DNA of 64,000 nt from JALYZC01 sp963725645. Its GTDB lineage: Bacteria > Actinomycetota > Thermoleophilia > Solirubrobacterales > Solirubrobacteraceae. How positions within the stretch are numbered: position 1 is the first letter of the stretch; the number at the start of each line of letters is the position of its first letter. Of the stretch, positions 43,406 through 52,673 are shown piece after piece. Location: NCBI GenBank assembly GCA_963725645.1, contig CAVRZD010000002.1, positions 1,364,001 to 1,428,000 on the forward strand, in the 5' to 3' direction. The notes under the pieces are model-generated. The model worked only from the letters and a program-made list of their open reading frames with translations. It was not told where the DNA came from and made no database searches. A program made the translations under genes and the position numbers.

Positions 43406-44425
43406 ATGCCTGACAACGTCGAGAACATGATCATCGTCGGAAGCGGCCCGGCCGGCTACACGGCCGCGCTGTACACGGCGCGCGCCAACCTCGATCCGCT
43501 CGTGATCGAAGGTTTCCTCTGGGGCGGGCTGCTCCAGCAGACGACGGACGTGGAGAATTACCCAGGCTACCCCGAGGGGGTCATGGGCCCCGAGATGATG
43601 CAGCAGTTCCGCAATCAGGCCGAGCGCTTCGGCGCTCGCTTCCTCACCGACCAGGCCACGAGCCTCGAGCTCGCCGACGAGCCCGGCGGGATCCACACGG
43701 TGTTCGTTGGGGACGAGGCCCACCGCGCCCGTACCGTGGTGCTCGCAATGGGGGCCGAGCACCGCAAGCTCGACATCGGCGGGGAGGAGGAGCTCGGCGG
43801 CCGCGGGGTGTCCTACTGCGCGACGTGCGACGCGGCGTTCTTCAAGGACCGCGAGACGATCATCGTCGGCGGCGGCGACTCGGCCATGGAGGAGGCGATC
43901 TTCCTGGCCAAGTTCGCGTCCAAGGTGACGATCGTGCACCGGCGCGACGAGTTCCGCGCCTCGAAGATCATGCTCGAGCGCGCGCGCGAGCTCGGCAACA
44001 TCGAGTTCCTCACGCCGTACGTGGTGGAGGAGTTCGTGGCCGGCGACGACGGCGCGCTCGGCCACGCCGTGGTGCGCAACCTGGACACCGACGAGACGCG
44101 CGACCTCCCGATGGCCGGCGCCTTCATCGCCATCGGCCACGAGCCGCAGTCGGAGATCGTCGCCGGCCAGGTCGAGATCGACGACGATGGCTACGTCGTC
44201 ACCGTGGGCAAGTCGACCGTGACCAATCGGCCCGGCGTGTTCGCCGCCGGCGACCTCGTCGATCACACCTACCGCCAGGCCGTCACGGCGGCCGGGACCG
44301 GCTGCCAGGCCGCGCTCGACGCCGAGTGGTACCTGCGCGACACCCCTGAGGTGCCGGTGCCCGAGGCGATGCCCGCCGCGCCTCCGCCCGAGGCCCAGTG
44401 GGCCCCGGCGAAGCCGCGCGCCTGA
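43406..44425 (+). CDS. trxB: Thioredoxin reductase
   Basis: A 339-residue flavoprotein that reduces thioredoxin with NADPH. The FAD motif GSGPAG (12-17), the redox-active CATC (Cys138/Cys141) in SYCATCDAAFF and the NADPH motif IVGGGDSAMEEA followed by TIVHRRDEFRASK are all present; GVFAAGDLVDHTYRQAVTAA closes the FAD domain. A 25-residue Pro/Ala-rich tail extends the usual length of about 310. No thioredoxin gene follows. TATAAA upstream of the ATG and a weak AAGTGAAG suggest a leadered promoter. Confidence 0.94.
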   Translation: MPDNVENMIIVGSGPAGYTAALYTARANLDPLVIEGFLWGGLLQQTTDVENYPGYPEGVMGPEMMQQFRNQAERFGARFLTDQATSLELADEPGGIHTVFVGDEAHRARTVVLAMGAEHRKLDIGGEEELGGRGVSYCATCDAAFFKDRETIIVGGGDSAMEEAIFLAKFASKVTIVHRRDEFRASKIMLERARELGNIEFLTPYVVEEFVAGDDGALGHAVVRNLDTDETRDLPMAGAFIAIGHEPQSEIVAGQVEIDDDGYVVTVGKSTVTNRPGVFAAGDLVDHTYRQAVTAAGTGCQAALDAEWYLRDTPEVPVPEAMPAAPPPEAQWAPAKPRA

Positions 44426-44449
44426 CCGCGAGGTCGGTTCAGAACCCCG

Positions 44450-45499
44450 CTAGGCGTCCGGCGGCAGCGTCCGCACCTCGATGCGGCGCCGCGGCAGCCG
44501 TGCGCACGCGCGCGCGACCGTGTGGTGGACGACGTGCCGGCGCAGGAACGGACGCAGCCTGGCGAAGGCCTCGTCGCCGGTCATCGGCCGCCCCTGGGTG
44601 CGCACGCGCAGGCGGTCCGCCTCGGCGTCGCGCGCGGGCCCGCCCACCAGTGTCTTCTGCCCGTCGTGGACCCGGAAGGCGCCGAGGAATCGCGGCACCC
44701 GCACGATCCTCGCCCCGCCATCCGCGAGGCGCAGCAGCAGATCCCAATCGAGCGCGAATTGGAAGCTGGGGTCGATCTGCCCGCCGGCGCGCTCCCATGC
44801 CGTCCTGCGCCAGAAGAGCGTCTCCTGCGGCACGTAGTCGCCGAGCGCGAGCACGCGCTCGTCGTGCGGAGGCACGACCCACAGGCCGACCTGCCGGTCG
44901 CGGTCGTCGATCAGCACGCGGTGGCCGTAGACGGCGTCCACCTCGGGGTGCGCCTGCAGGTAGGACGCCACGTAGGCGAGGGCCCCGGGCAGCAGCAGGT
45001 CGTCGGAGTTGAGGTAGGCCATGATCTCGCCGGTGGTGCGCGCGAAGCCGCGGTTGAGTGCGTCCCCCTGGCCGCCGTCGGGCTCCGACGTCCAGCCCGA
45101 CAGCGCGTCCTCGTAGCGGCGCAGGATCTCCACTGTGCCGTCGTCCGAGCCGCCGTCCTGCACGACGTATTCGAGGTTCGGATAACCCTGGGACACCACG
45201 CTGTAGATCGTGCGCTCGATGAAGCGACCCTGCTGGAAGGACGGCGTCACGATCGAGATCCGCGGCGCCGGCGACGGCGGGTCGGCCTGCAGGTAGGAGC
45301 TCGGGACACGCAGCGGCTCGGGCGCGTACTGGCGCAGCTCACCGAGGCGCGGGGAGGACCACGCCCGCAGGCGCGCGCGCACGCCGGTGCGCGCGGCGTC
45401 GCTCTCGGCCTGCTCGCGCAGCGCCGCCTCGACGTCCTGCAGGCGCGCGGTGACCTCCTCGAGCCGTTCGAGCAGCCGGCGGGTCTCGTCGGATTCCAT
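44450..45499 (-). CDS. Family-2 glycosyltransferase with N-terminal coiled coil
   Basis: A 349-residue GT-A-type enzyme. A coiled-coil segment (LLERLEEVTARLQDVEAALR, about 9-35) precedes the catalytic domain: ISIVTPSFQQGRFIERTIYS, VVQDGGSDDGT (nucleotide Asp) and YLNSDDLLLPGAL (metal-binding D-D pair). The style resembles polysaccharide or O-antigen-type transferases. The ATG overlaps the PHP-gene stop (TGATG at 45497-45501). Together with the GDP-fucose-synthase-like gene nearby it may belong to cell-wall glycan synthesis. Confidence 0.86.
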   Translation of the reverse strand: MESDETRRLLERLEEVTARLQDVEAALREQAESDAARTGVRARLRAWSSPRLGELRQYAPEPLRVPSSYLQADPPSPAPRISIVTPSFQQGRFIERTIYSVVSQGYPNLEYVVQDGGSDDGTVEILRRYEDALSGWTSEPDGGQGDALNRGFARTTGEIMAYLNSDDLLLPGALAYVASYLQAHPEVDAVYGHRVLIDDRDRQVGLWVVPPHDERVLALGDYVPQETLFWRRTAWERAGGQIDPSFQFALDWDLLLRLADGGARIVRVPRFLGAFRVHDGQKTLVGGPARDAEADRLRVRTQGRPMTGDEAFARLRPFLRRHVVHHTVARACARLPRRRIEVRTLPPDA

Positions 45500-46551
45500 C
45501 AGCGCAGGTAGACGGGGTTGGAGAGAATCCAGGTGCGCCGCGCGCCGTGGACGTGGAGCCGCGCGTCGAGACGGTACGCGCCGGGGCGGTCGGCGGCGTG
45601 CTCGAGAATGGTGCCATGGACGTGGGCGACGGGCTCCCCGTCGCGCAGCAGCGTCAGCTCGGCGGGGAGGGGCACGCGGGCCTCGAGGATCTGACCCTCG
45701 GCCCACGCCGACTCGCCGCCCATCGGCACCGCGCCGGGACCGCGGGCGGCGAATGCGAAGCCGTGCGCCCGCCCGAACGAGTCCATCGCGAGGTAGCAGT
45801 GGCCGGCGCGCAGCGCCGCGTAGACGGCGTCGCGGTCGACCAGGGGTTCGCCGGTGCGCGGCCGGTCCAGCAGCACGTGGGTGCGCAGATGCGAGAAGGA
45901 GCGTCGGTAGGACATCAGGCGCAGCGGGACGCGCCCGCCGACGCGAACCCCGATCTGGTGGGCGTCGACCCCGCCGATGGCGACGACGGGCCGGCGGGCG
46001 AGCAGGGCGTCCCAGCCGCGCACGTTCCGCTCCGGCGGGCCGGTCACCACGCGCTCGGGGCGGGCGACGAAGCGCACCACGTCGCGGATCGAGGCGAGCC
46101 CCTCCGCCGTGTCGGTGACGAAGCTCCACAGTTCGATGCCGGTGTAGCCGGGCGCGTCGAGGTCGTCCCACGGCATCCCGGGCCCGGCTCGCCGGAAGCG
46201 TGCCGACCCCTCCGAGAACGGATGGGCGAGGAAGCCGAACCCCCCGGCCTCGGCGACGGCGGCCACGATCTCGGCGGGTCCCAGGCCGTCGTGATCGATC
46301 TCCTCGTCGATTCCGAACGCGAGGTAGTGGTTGCCCTGCTTCGGTGAGACCTCCTCGCCCACGCACATCAGCACGCGTCCGTGGTAGCGCTCGCCGCCGC
46401 GCCGGCGGGCGTCGAGCGAGTCGTGGTCGGTCAGCAGCACGACGTCGACGCCGGCGCGAGCGGCCTGTGCGGCGATCTGCTCGACGGTGCCCGTCCCGTC
46501 GGAGTGGACCGAATGGGCGTGCACCACGCACGTGACGTCGATGACCGGCAC
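45499..46551 (-). CDS. PHP-domain phosphoesterase-like protein
   Basis: A 350-residue protein with the PHP metal site: VVHAHSVHSDG (first His pair), LLTDHDSLDAR, GEEVSPKQGNHYLAFG, FLAHPFSEGS and GGVDAHQIG. These are motifs I-IV of PHP phosphoesterases (histidinol-phosphatase/RNA 5'-exonuclease TrpH-like). The C-terminal 100 residues form an Ig-like domain (EARVPLPAELTLLRDGEPVA) seen in CehA/McbA-type hydrolases. GTG 46551 has TACCGT 8 bases upstream. It is coupled to the GT2 gene. Confidence 0.85.
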   Translation of the reverse strand: MPVIDVTCVVHAHSVHSDGTGTVEQIAAQAARAGVDVVLLTDHDSLDARRRGGERYHGRVLMCVGEEVSPKQGNHYLAFGIDEEIDHDGLGPAEIVAAVAEAGGFGFLAHPFSEGSARFRRAGPGMPWDDLDAPGYTGIELWSFVTDTAEGLASIRDVVRFVARPERVVTGPPERNVRGWDALLARRPVVAIGGVDAHQIGVRVGGRVPLRLMSYRRSFSHLRTHVLLDRPRTGEPLVDRDAVYAALRAGHCYLAMDSFGRAHGFAFAARGPGAVPMGGESAWAEGQILEARVPLPAELTLLRDGEPVAHVHGTILEHAADRPGAYRLDARLHVHGARRTWILSNPVYLR

Positions 46552-46608
46552 GGCGGGGAACGGTAGAGGTGCGAGTCCACCGCGCGTCGAGCGCCTAGAC
46601 TCGAGGCC

Positions 46609-47580
46609 GTGCCGGACCACATCGACGGCCGACGGTTGCTGGTCACGGGCGGCGCCGGGTTCCTCGGCCGGCCTGTGTGCGAGCGCCTGGCGGCGCGCGC
46701 GGCCGCGAGCGTCTTCGTGCCCCGTCGCGCCGAGTTCGACCTGACCGATCCCCGCGACGTCGCACGCGCCTTCGAGGCGGCCGCGCCCGACACCGTGATC
46801 CACCTCGCCGCGGAGGTCGGCGGGATCGGCGCCAACCGCGACAACCCCGGCCGCTTCTTCTACGCCAACATGGCAATGGGGCTGCACCTGATCGAGGAGG
46901 CCCGGCGGCGCGGCGTGAAGAAGTTCGTGCAGGCGGGCACCGTGTGCGCCTACCCGAAGCTCACGCCCGTCCCATTCTCGGAGGAGCACCTGTGGGACGG
47001 GTTCCCGGAGGAGACCAACGCCCCCTACGGTGTCGCCAAGAAGGCGCTGCTGGTCATGCTCCAGGCCTATCGAGAGCAGTACGGCCTGAACGGGATCTAC
47101 CTGCTGCCGGTGAACCTGTACGGCCCCGGCGACGACTTCGACCCGCGCTCCAGCCACGTGATCCCGGCGCTGATCCGCCGCTGCGAGGAGGCGCGCCTGG
47201 CCGGCGCGGAGTCGATCACCTGCTGGGGAACCGGCCGCGCGTCGCGCGAGTTCCTGTACGTCGAGGACTGCGCCGAGGCGATCGTGCGGGCGACCGAGCG
47301 CTACGACGGCGCGGAGCCGGTCAACGTCGGTTCCGGCCAGGAGATCACGATCCGCGAGCTGACCGAGCGAATCGCCGCGCTCACCGGCTTCACCGGCGAG
47401 CTGCTGTGGGACTCCAATCAGCCCGACGGCCAGCCGCGGCGCCGCCTCGACACGTCGCGCGCGCGGGACCGGTTCGGCTTCGAGGCATCCACGCCGCTCG
47501 AGGACGGGCTGCGCCGGACGATCGAGTGGTTCCGCGCCAGGGCGCAGGAGCCCGGCTCTCGCACCGCGGCTGTACGCTAG
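46609..47580 (+). CDS. GDP-L-fucose-synthase-like epimerase/reductase
   Basis: A 323-residue extended SDR very close to GDP-fucose synthase (WcaG/Fcl): LLVTGGAGFLGRPV cofactor site, HLAAEVGGIGANRDNPGRFF, AGTVCAYPKLTPVPFSEEHL, APYGVAKKALLVM (YxxxK) and LPVNLYGPGDDFDP. The reaction would be epimerisation and reduction of GDP-4-keto-6-deoxymannose. No GDP-mannose 4,6-dehydratase is in the window, so a related sugar nucleotide is possible. TAGACT lies 7 bases before the GTG (leaderless). Confidence 0.85.
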   Translation: MPDHIDGRRLLVTGGAGFLGRPVCERLAARAAASVFVPRRAEFDLTDPRDVARAFEAAAPDTVIHLAAEVGGIGANRDNPGRFFYANMAMGLHLIEEARRRGVKKFVQAGTVCAYPKLTPVPFSEEHLWDGFPEETNAPYGVAKKALLVMLQAYREQYGLNGIYLLPVNLYGPGDDFDPRSSHVIPALIRRCEEARLAGAESITCWGTGRASREFLYVEDCAEAIVRATERYDGAEPVNVGSGQEITIRELTERIAALTGFTGELLWDSNQPDGQPRRRLDTSRARDRFGFEASTPLEDGLRRTIEWFRARAQEPGSRTAAVR

Positions 47581-47608
47581 CCGCGAGTCCACCGCCAGAG
47601 GGAGCCAC

Positions 47609-48730
47609 ATGGCCGCCATCGAGAGTCCGGAGAAGGTCGGGATCCGTCCCGTCCACGAGTTCGACGAGGCGCAGGCGACGTGGCCGCGCGGGGATCGCCC
47701 GGCGGCCCTGCGCGAGGCGGCCGGCGAGTTCCGCGAGCGGTTCAAGGGCCAGGGCGAGGTGCTGGCGATCCGCACGATCGATCTCGTGTCCGCGGGCTAC
47801 CCGGCGACGTTCGCGTTCCACGGCGCGGCGCGTGGCGTGAACCCGTACGTGAACATCCTCAACCGTCTCGTCGTGATCCAGTTCGAGGACTTCGAAGGCG
47901 AGCGCCGGACGATGGTGTGGGAGCCGACGATCCCCGAGGGGTCGGCCGAGGCGCCGTTCTACGAGCAGCTGCTCGCACGCTTCGGCGAGTGGATCTCCTA
48001 CAACGTGCTCACGACCGAGTACCACACGGTCGAGCAGGCGCTCGCCGTGGTCGGGCTGGCACCGGCCGACGTGGACTTCGTCTCCTTCGATCACCTTCAC
48101 GTGCAGGACCTGCGCATCACGATGGGGACGACCGAGCCGATCCCGGGCGAGAACGAGCCGCGCGCGCCGTTCTTCCCCAACGCGAAGTTCGTGTGCCAGC
48201 GCAAGGAGGTCGACACCTTCAAGGCGGTGCACCCGACGCAGTGGGCCTGGTACGTCCCCGGCGGGATGGACCACGTGATCGAGGACAACCTCGTGCTGGT
48301 GGACGGCGACGTCGAGCTCGGCGTCGGCTGCGCGCTGGTCTTCACGCCCGGGCACACCGACGGCAACCAGTCGCTGTGCGTCAACACGCCCGACGGCGTC
48401 TGGGTGTCCTCCGAGAACGGCGTCGCCGCGGACTCCTGGCACCCGCACCTGTCGAAGATCCCCGGGGTGCGCAAGTGGGCCGAGTTCTTCGGCCGCGAGG
48501 TGATCATGAACGCCAACACGCTCGAGGACTCGATCGACCAGTACGACTCGATGATCAAGGAGAAGGCGCTCGCGGACGTCAACCGGCGCGACCCGCGCTG
48601 GCAGAACGTGTTCCCGTCCAGCGAGCTCGCGCCGCTGCGCCGCCAGTGGCCGATCGTGCCGACCTTCCTGTACGGCGGCATGAACTACGGACGCATCGAG
48701 GCGCCGGCGGGCGCCAACGGCAAGGCGTAG
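47609..48730 (+). CDS. MBL-fold hydrolase with altered metal motif
   Basis: A 373-residue metallo-beta-lactamase-fold protein. The metal motif reads FDHLHVQD (H162, H164, D167) rather than the textbook HxHxDH; LVFTPGHTDGNQ and VSSENGVAADSWHPH supply the later His/Asp ligands. The N-terminal 130 residues and the C-terminal tail have no recognised domain. Substrate unknown. AGAGGGAG precedes the ATG, so this gene has a normal ribosome site. It follows the fucose-synthase-like gene by 28 bases. Confidence 0.8.
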   Translation: MAAIESPEKVGIRPVHEFDEAQATWPRGDRPAALREAAGEFRERFKGQGEVLAIRTIDLVSAGYPATFAFHGAARGVNPYVNILNRLVVIQFEDFEGERRTMVWEPTIPEGSAEAPFYEQLLARFGEWISYNVLTTEYHTVEQALAVVGLAPADVDFVSFDHLHVQDLRITMGTTEPIPGENEPRAPFFPNAKFVCQRKEVDTFKAVHPTQWAWYVPGGMDHVIEDNLVLVDGDVELGVGCALVFTPGHTDGNQSLCVNTPDGVWVSSENGVAADSWHPHLSKIPGVRKWAEFFGREVIMNANTLEDSIDQYDSMIKEKALADVNRRDPRWQNVFPSSELAPLRRQWPIVPTFLYGGMNYGRIEAPAGANGKA

Positions 48731-48735
48731 GCCGG

Positions 48736-49356
48736 CTAGCGCGTCTGGGCGCCCTCGAGCTCGAGCAGGAAGCGCTTGCGCTCCACGCCGCCGCCGTAGC
48801 CGCCGAGCGCGCCGCCGGTGCGCAGCACGCGGTGGCACGGGACGACGATCGGGATCGGGTTGGCTCCGAGCGCGTTACCGGCGGCGCGCACGGCGCGCTC
48901 GCTCCCTGCGCGCGTGGCCACCTCGCGATAGGTGGAGGCCCCGCCGTACGGGATCCGCGCCGTGGCGCGGAGCACGCGACGCGTGAAGCCGTGGGTGAGG
49001 CGCCAGTCCACCGGCGTGTCGAACGCCCGCCGCGTGCCGGCGAAGTACTCGTCGAGCTCGCGCCGCACGGGGTCGAGCCGGGCGGGCGCCTCGACCACCC
49101 GCGGGGACACGCGGGTCGCCAGGCGATCGAGCAGCCGCTCGAGCTCACCGTCCTCGTAGGAGACGGTGACGAGCCCGCGCGACGTGGTCGCCACGAGCAG
49201 ATCCCCGATCGGCGACGGCTCGACGGCGTAGGCGACGTCGGCCGCGCCGGTCTCGCCGGCGCGCTCGGCGGCGCGCCGAGCCGCCGCGGCCGCGGCGTCG
49301 GGGTGTGCGCGGGGGGCTGTGCGCGACAGGGCGCGCTCGAGGTCGTCGGGAGTCAC
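48736..49356 (-). CDS. ogt: Methylated-DNA--protein-cysteine methyltransferase
   Basis: A suicide DNA-repair protein of 206 residues that transfers O6-alkyl groups to a Cys. The active-site motif PIVVPCHRVLRTGG is clear, with the helix-turn-helix region IPYGGASTYREVATRAG and ALGANPIP in front. The N-terminal 90 residues are Ada/Ogt-like with an Ala-rich leader. The GTG at 49356 overlaps the stop of the sigma factor (GTGA), so a sigma-factor-coupled repair operon is suggested. Confidence 0.9.
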   Translation of the reverse strand: MTPDDLERALSRTAPRAHPDAAAAAARRAAERAGETGAADVAYAVEPSPIGDLLVATTSRGLVTVSYEDGELERLLDRLATRVSPRVVEAPARLDPVRRELDEYFAGTRRAFDTPVDWRLTHGFTRRVLRATARIPYGGASTYREVATRAGSERAVRAAGNALGANPIPIVVPCHRVLRTGGALGGYGGGVERKRFLLELEGAQTR

Positions 49357-49874
49357 GGAGTTCGGTCCTTCCTGAGTTTGGTCAGTGCCTCATGGAGACT
49401 GCGCCGCGCCGCCGCCTCCGAGGAGCCCATGACCGCGGCCGCCTCGGCGTGGGGGAGATCGACGACGAAGCGAAGCACGACGGCGGCCCGCTGCTTGTCG
49501 GGCAGCGCGCGGACCGCCGCCCACAGCTCCGGGTCGTCGCCGGCGGCGCGCAGCGCGGGGTCCTCGGCGCCGCCGCGATCGACCTCGGCCACCGGCACCG
49601 CTCGGCGTCCGCATGCCCGGTGGGCGTCGATCGCCTTGCGGTGCGCGATCGTCAGCAGCCATCCGCGCACGTTGGAATCCGGCCGCAGCCGGGGATACGC
49701 GCGCAGCGCCGCGATGAACGTCTCCTGGAAGCAGTCGTCGGCGTCGTTCGGGCCGGCGGCGGCGAGCAGGAAGCGGTGCACCGCGTCGCGGTGCTCGTCG
49801 AGCACGCGTTGGAACGGCGGCAGCGTCACGCCCACAGAACGCCGCGGCCGCGCCGTGCGTGAGGTGCGGCTCAC
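49353..49874 (-). CDS. ECF-type RNA polymerase sigma factor
   Basis: About 158-173 residues. Region 2: DCFQETFIAALRAYPRL and NVRGWLLTIAHRKAIDAHR. Region 4: LPDKQRAAVVLRFVVDLPHA followed by AAAVMGSSEAAARRSLHEAL. No regions 1 or 3, as in group-4 sigma factors. GTG 49874 overlaps the stop of the dehydrogenase gene (GTGA); GTG 49829 is an alternative start giving 158 residues. No anti-sigma gene is adjacent. Co-translation with ogt suggests control of a DNA-damage or alkylation response (inferred). Confidence 0.85.
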   Translation of the reverse strand: MSRTSRTARPRRSVGVTLPPFQRVLDEHRDAVHRFLLAAAGPNDADDCFQETFIAALRAYPRLRPDSNVRGWLLTIAHRKAIDAHRACGRRAVPVAEVDRGGAEDPALRAAGDDPELWAAVRALPDKQRAAVVLRFVVDLPHAEAAAVMGSSEAAARRSLHEALTKLRKDRTP

Positions 49875-51484
49875 GAGTCGTGGTCGAAGAAGCCGGCGCC
49901 CGTCGCGTGGCCGAGCCGGCCGGCCCACACGTGATGGCGCAGCAGCGGCGCGGCCCGGTAGCGCTCCTCGCGGTACTCGTCGGCCAGCGCGTCGAGCACC
50001 GCGAGCACGTGGTCCAGGCCGATCGTGTCGGCCCAGTGCAGCGGCCCGCGCGGGTGGTTCAGGCCCAGGAGCATGCCCGCGTCGATGTCTTCGGCGCTGC
50101 CCACGCCCTCGCGCAGCGCGAAGGCCGCCTCGTTGACGAGCTGGCAGACGATCCGCCCGAGCACGAGCCCCGGCGCGTCGCCGACCCACTCGACGTGCTT
50201 GCCGAGCGTGGTGAACAGCTCCTCGCTGCGCTCGACGGCGGCGTCGACGGTGGCCGGGCCGCGCGTCAGCTCGACCAGCCGCAGGATTCCAGCGGCGGCA
50301 GCGCGTGGAAGCCCGGCCGCCGCGCCGCCCGGATCGAGCGCGGCCAGCGAGCCCTCCGCGCACAGGATCGCCTGCGGCGCCGCCCTGCAGCGGAGGATCG
50401 TCGGGCTCGGCGCCGCAGTCGAGGATCAGCCACGGCGGCTCGCTCCGCGGGGTCCTGGCGCGCCGCGGCGCGTCGTAGCCCGCGCGCTCGGCGCGCCGCG
50501 CGCAGCTCGTTCGCCAGCACGCCCTCGCCGGCGACCACGAGCGCCCGGCCCTCGCCCCCGCCGACGGGCGGCGGGTCCGGGTCCTCGGGCCGATGGGGCC
50601 CGGAGCGGTAGTCGTAGTAACCGCGCCCGGCCTTGCGCCCGTGGCGCCCGGCGGCGACCAGCCGCGCGGTGATCGTGCGACGGGCGCCAGCGCGGCTCGC
50701 CGAAGCGACAGCTCGTAGAAGCGAGCGGGACACGTCGAGGCCGACGTCGACGCCGACGAGGTCCATCAGCTCGAAGGGGCCCATGCGGAAGCCGCCGCCC
50801 AGCCGGCAGATGCGGTCGATCCGCTCGACGGTGGCGACGCGCTCGCCGAGCAGGCGCAGCGCCTCCAGCCCGAACGGCCGCCCGCAGCGGTTGACGAGGA
50901 AACCCGGGCCCGTCGGCCGCGACGATCACGCGCTTGCCCATCGCCTCGCCGGCCGCGCGCGCGACGTCCATGGCCCGCTCGCTCGGAGGCGTCGCCGGCG
51001 ATCACCTCGACGAGTCGCATCACCGGCGCGGGGTTGAAGAAGTGCATGCCGACGACGCGCCCGGGATTGGTCGCGGCGGCCGCGATCGCCGTCACCGGCA
51101 GCGAGGAGGTGTTCGTGGCCAGCACGCAGTCCGGCGCGACGACCGCCGACAGCCGCTCGTAGAGCTCGTGCTTGAGCGTCGAGCGACTCCGGTGCGGCCT
51201 CGATCACCAGCTCGCAGGCGCGCGAGGTCCTCGAGGCGCTCGGCCGGCTGCGAGGCGCTCGCGCGGCCGCCGCGGCGTCGTCGGCGCGACCAGCGCTCGC
51301 GCTCGACGCCGCGCTCGAGCTGGTGCGTCGATGCCGCTCGACGCCGCGCGCGAGCGCCTCGGGCAGCGGGTCGTGCAGCAGCGTGCGCGCGCCCGGCCTG
51401 CAGGCACGCGAGCTGGGCGATGCCCGCGCCCATCGTGCCGGCGCCGACGACGCCGATGACCCCCGGCGCCGGACCGCCGGCCAC
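49871..51484 (-). CDS. 3-Hydroxyacyl-CoA dehydrogenase (heavily frameshifted as sequenced)
   Basis: NAD-dependent beta-oxidation enzyme of about 530 residues with two C-terminal domains. GVIGVVGAGTMGAGIAQLA is the dinucleotide motif; VLATNTSSLPVTAIAAAATN, VVGMHFFNPAPVMRLVEVI and GFLVNRCGRPFGLEALRLLG are family hallmarks. The duplicated 3HCDH C-domain ends EYREERYRAAPLLRHHVWAG. Between about 51440 and 50290 the frame must be corrected at 17-18 places; all but one are repaired by removing one base, for example SRS|FYELS|FGEPRW near 50700. The last 400 bases are clean. The span is divisible by three, consistent with 18 insertions. Confidence 0.85.
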
Positions 51485-51485
51485 G

Positions 51486-52660
51486 CTACTCCGGGATCAG
51501 CGCGTTGATCCCGGTCGCCGCGCGGCCGATGATCAGCTTCTGGATCTGCGACGTGCCCTCGTACAGCGTGGTCACGCGCACGTCGCGGAAGTAGCGCTCG
51601 ACCGGGTGGTCGTCGACGTAGCCCGAGCCGCCGTGCACCTGGATCGCCGTGTTCGCGCACCACGGCGCGGCCTCGGTGGCGTGGTAGCTTGGCGATCGAG
51701 GTCTCGGTCGTGTTGGGCTCGCCGCGGTCCTTGAGGAAGCCCGCGCGCCAGACGAGCATCCGCGAGGCCTCGGTCTTGACGACCATGTCGGCGATCATCG
51801 CCTGGACGAGCTGGAAGCGAGGCGATCGGGCGGCCGAACTGCACGCGCTCCTTGCTGTAGGCGACCGACTCGTCGACGCAGCCCTGGCAGATGCCGACGC
51901 AGCCGGCGGCCACGGAGTAGCGCCCGGAGTCGAGCGCGCGACATCGCGATCTTGAAGCCGTCGCCGACCTCGCCGAGCAGCCCGTCCGTCGGGGACCTCG
52001 ACGTCGTCGAGCGAGATCGCGGCCGTGTCGGAGCCGTGCAGGCCCATCTTGCCCGTGGATCTCCTGGGCGGAGAAGCCGGGCTGGTCGGTGTCGACGAGG
52101 AAGCAGGCGAGCCCGCGGTGCCTGAGCTCGGGGTCGGTCTGGGCGAAGATCAGCGCCACCTTGGCGTGGTTGCCCATCGAGATCCACATCTTGTGCGCCG
52201 CTGATGACCCAGCCGCCGTCGTCGGTCTTCGTCGCGCGCGCGTCTTCTGGTTGGCGGCGTCCGAGCCGGTGTCGGGCTCGGTGAGGCCGAAGCAGCCCAG
52301 CCACTCGCCGCGAGCAGAGCTTCGGGCAGGTACTTCTGCTTCTGCTCCTCGGTGCCCCAGCGCAGGATCGCCGAGCACACGAGCGAGGTCTGCACCGAGA
52401 TGACCGTGCGCATCGCCGAGTCGCCGCGCCCGATCTCCTCGACGATCAGTCCGTAGGTGAGGTAGTCGAGCCCGGCGCCGCCGTACTCCCGCGGCACGAT
52501 CGCGCCGAGGTAGCCCTGGTCGGCGATCTTGCCGACGAGCTCGACGTCGAAGTGGTGGTTGCGGTCGTTGTCGCGCGCCGCGCGGGACGATCTCGTTGTC
52601 GGTGAAGTCCCGCGCCGTCTCGCGGATCAGCGTCTGCTCGTCGGTCAGGTCGAAGTCCAT
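51486..52660 (-). CDS. Acyl-CoA dehydrogenase (heavily frameshifted as sequenced)
   Basis: FAD-dependent enzyme of about 385-388 residues that oxidises acyl-CoA to enoyl-CoA. Recognisable are MDFDLTDEQTLIRETARDF, YGGAGLDYLTYGLIVEEIGR, EWLGCFGLTEPDTGSDAANQ, HRGLACFLVDTDQPGFSAQE, RVQFGRPIAS|FQLVQAMIAD and the FAD/substrate end QVHGGSGYVDDHPVERYFRD. The frame breaks about nine times between 52580 and 51690; seven are single extra bases, two are either +2 or -1. The start is ATG 52660, with TAGTAT 10 bases upstream. Adjacent to 3-hydroxyacyl-CoA dehydrogenase and thiolase, so a beta-oxidation-type role is likely. Confidence 0.86.
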
Positions 52661-52673
52661 GGCCGCGGGGATA

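Noticed and set aside
50285..52600. Programmed +1 frameshifting as a new genetic mechanism
   Set aside because: About 27 shifts with no shared slippery site or stop-codon context, in common catabolic genes that are uninterrupted in other bacteria. Local sequence error explains it better.
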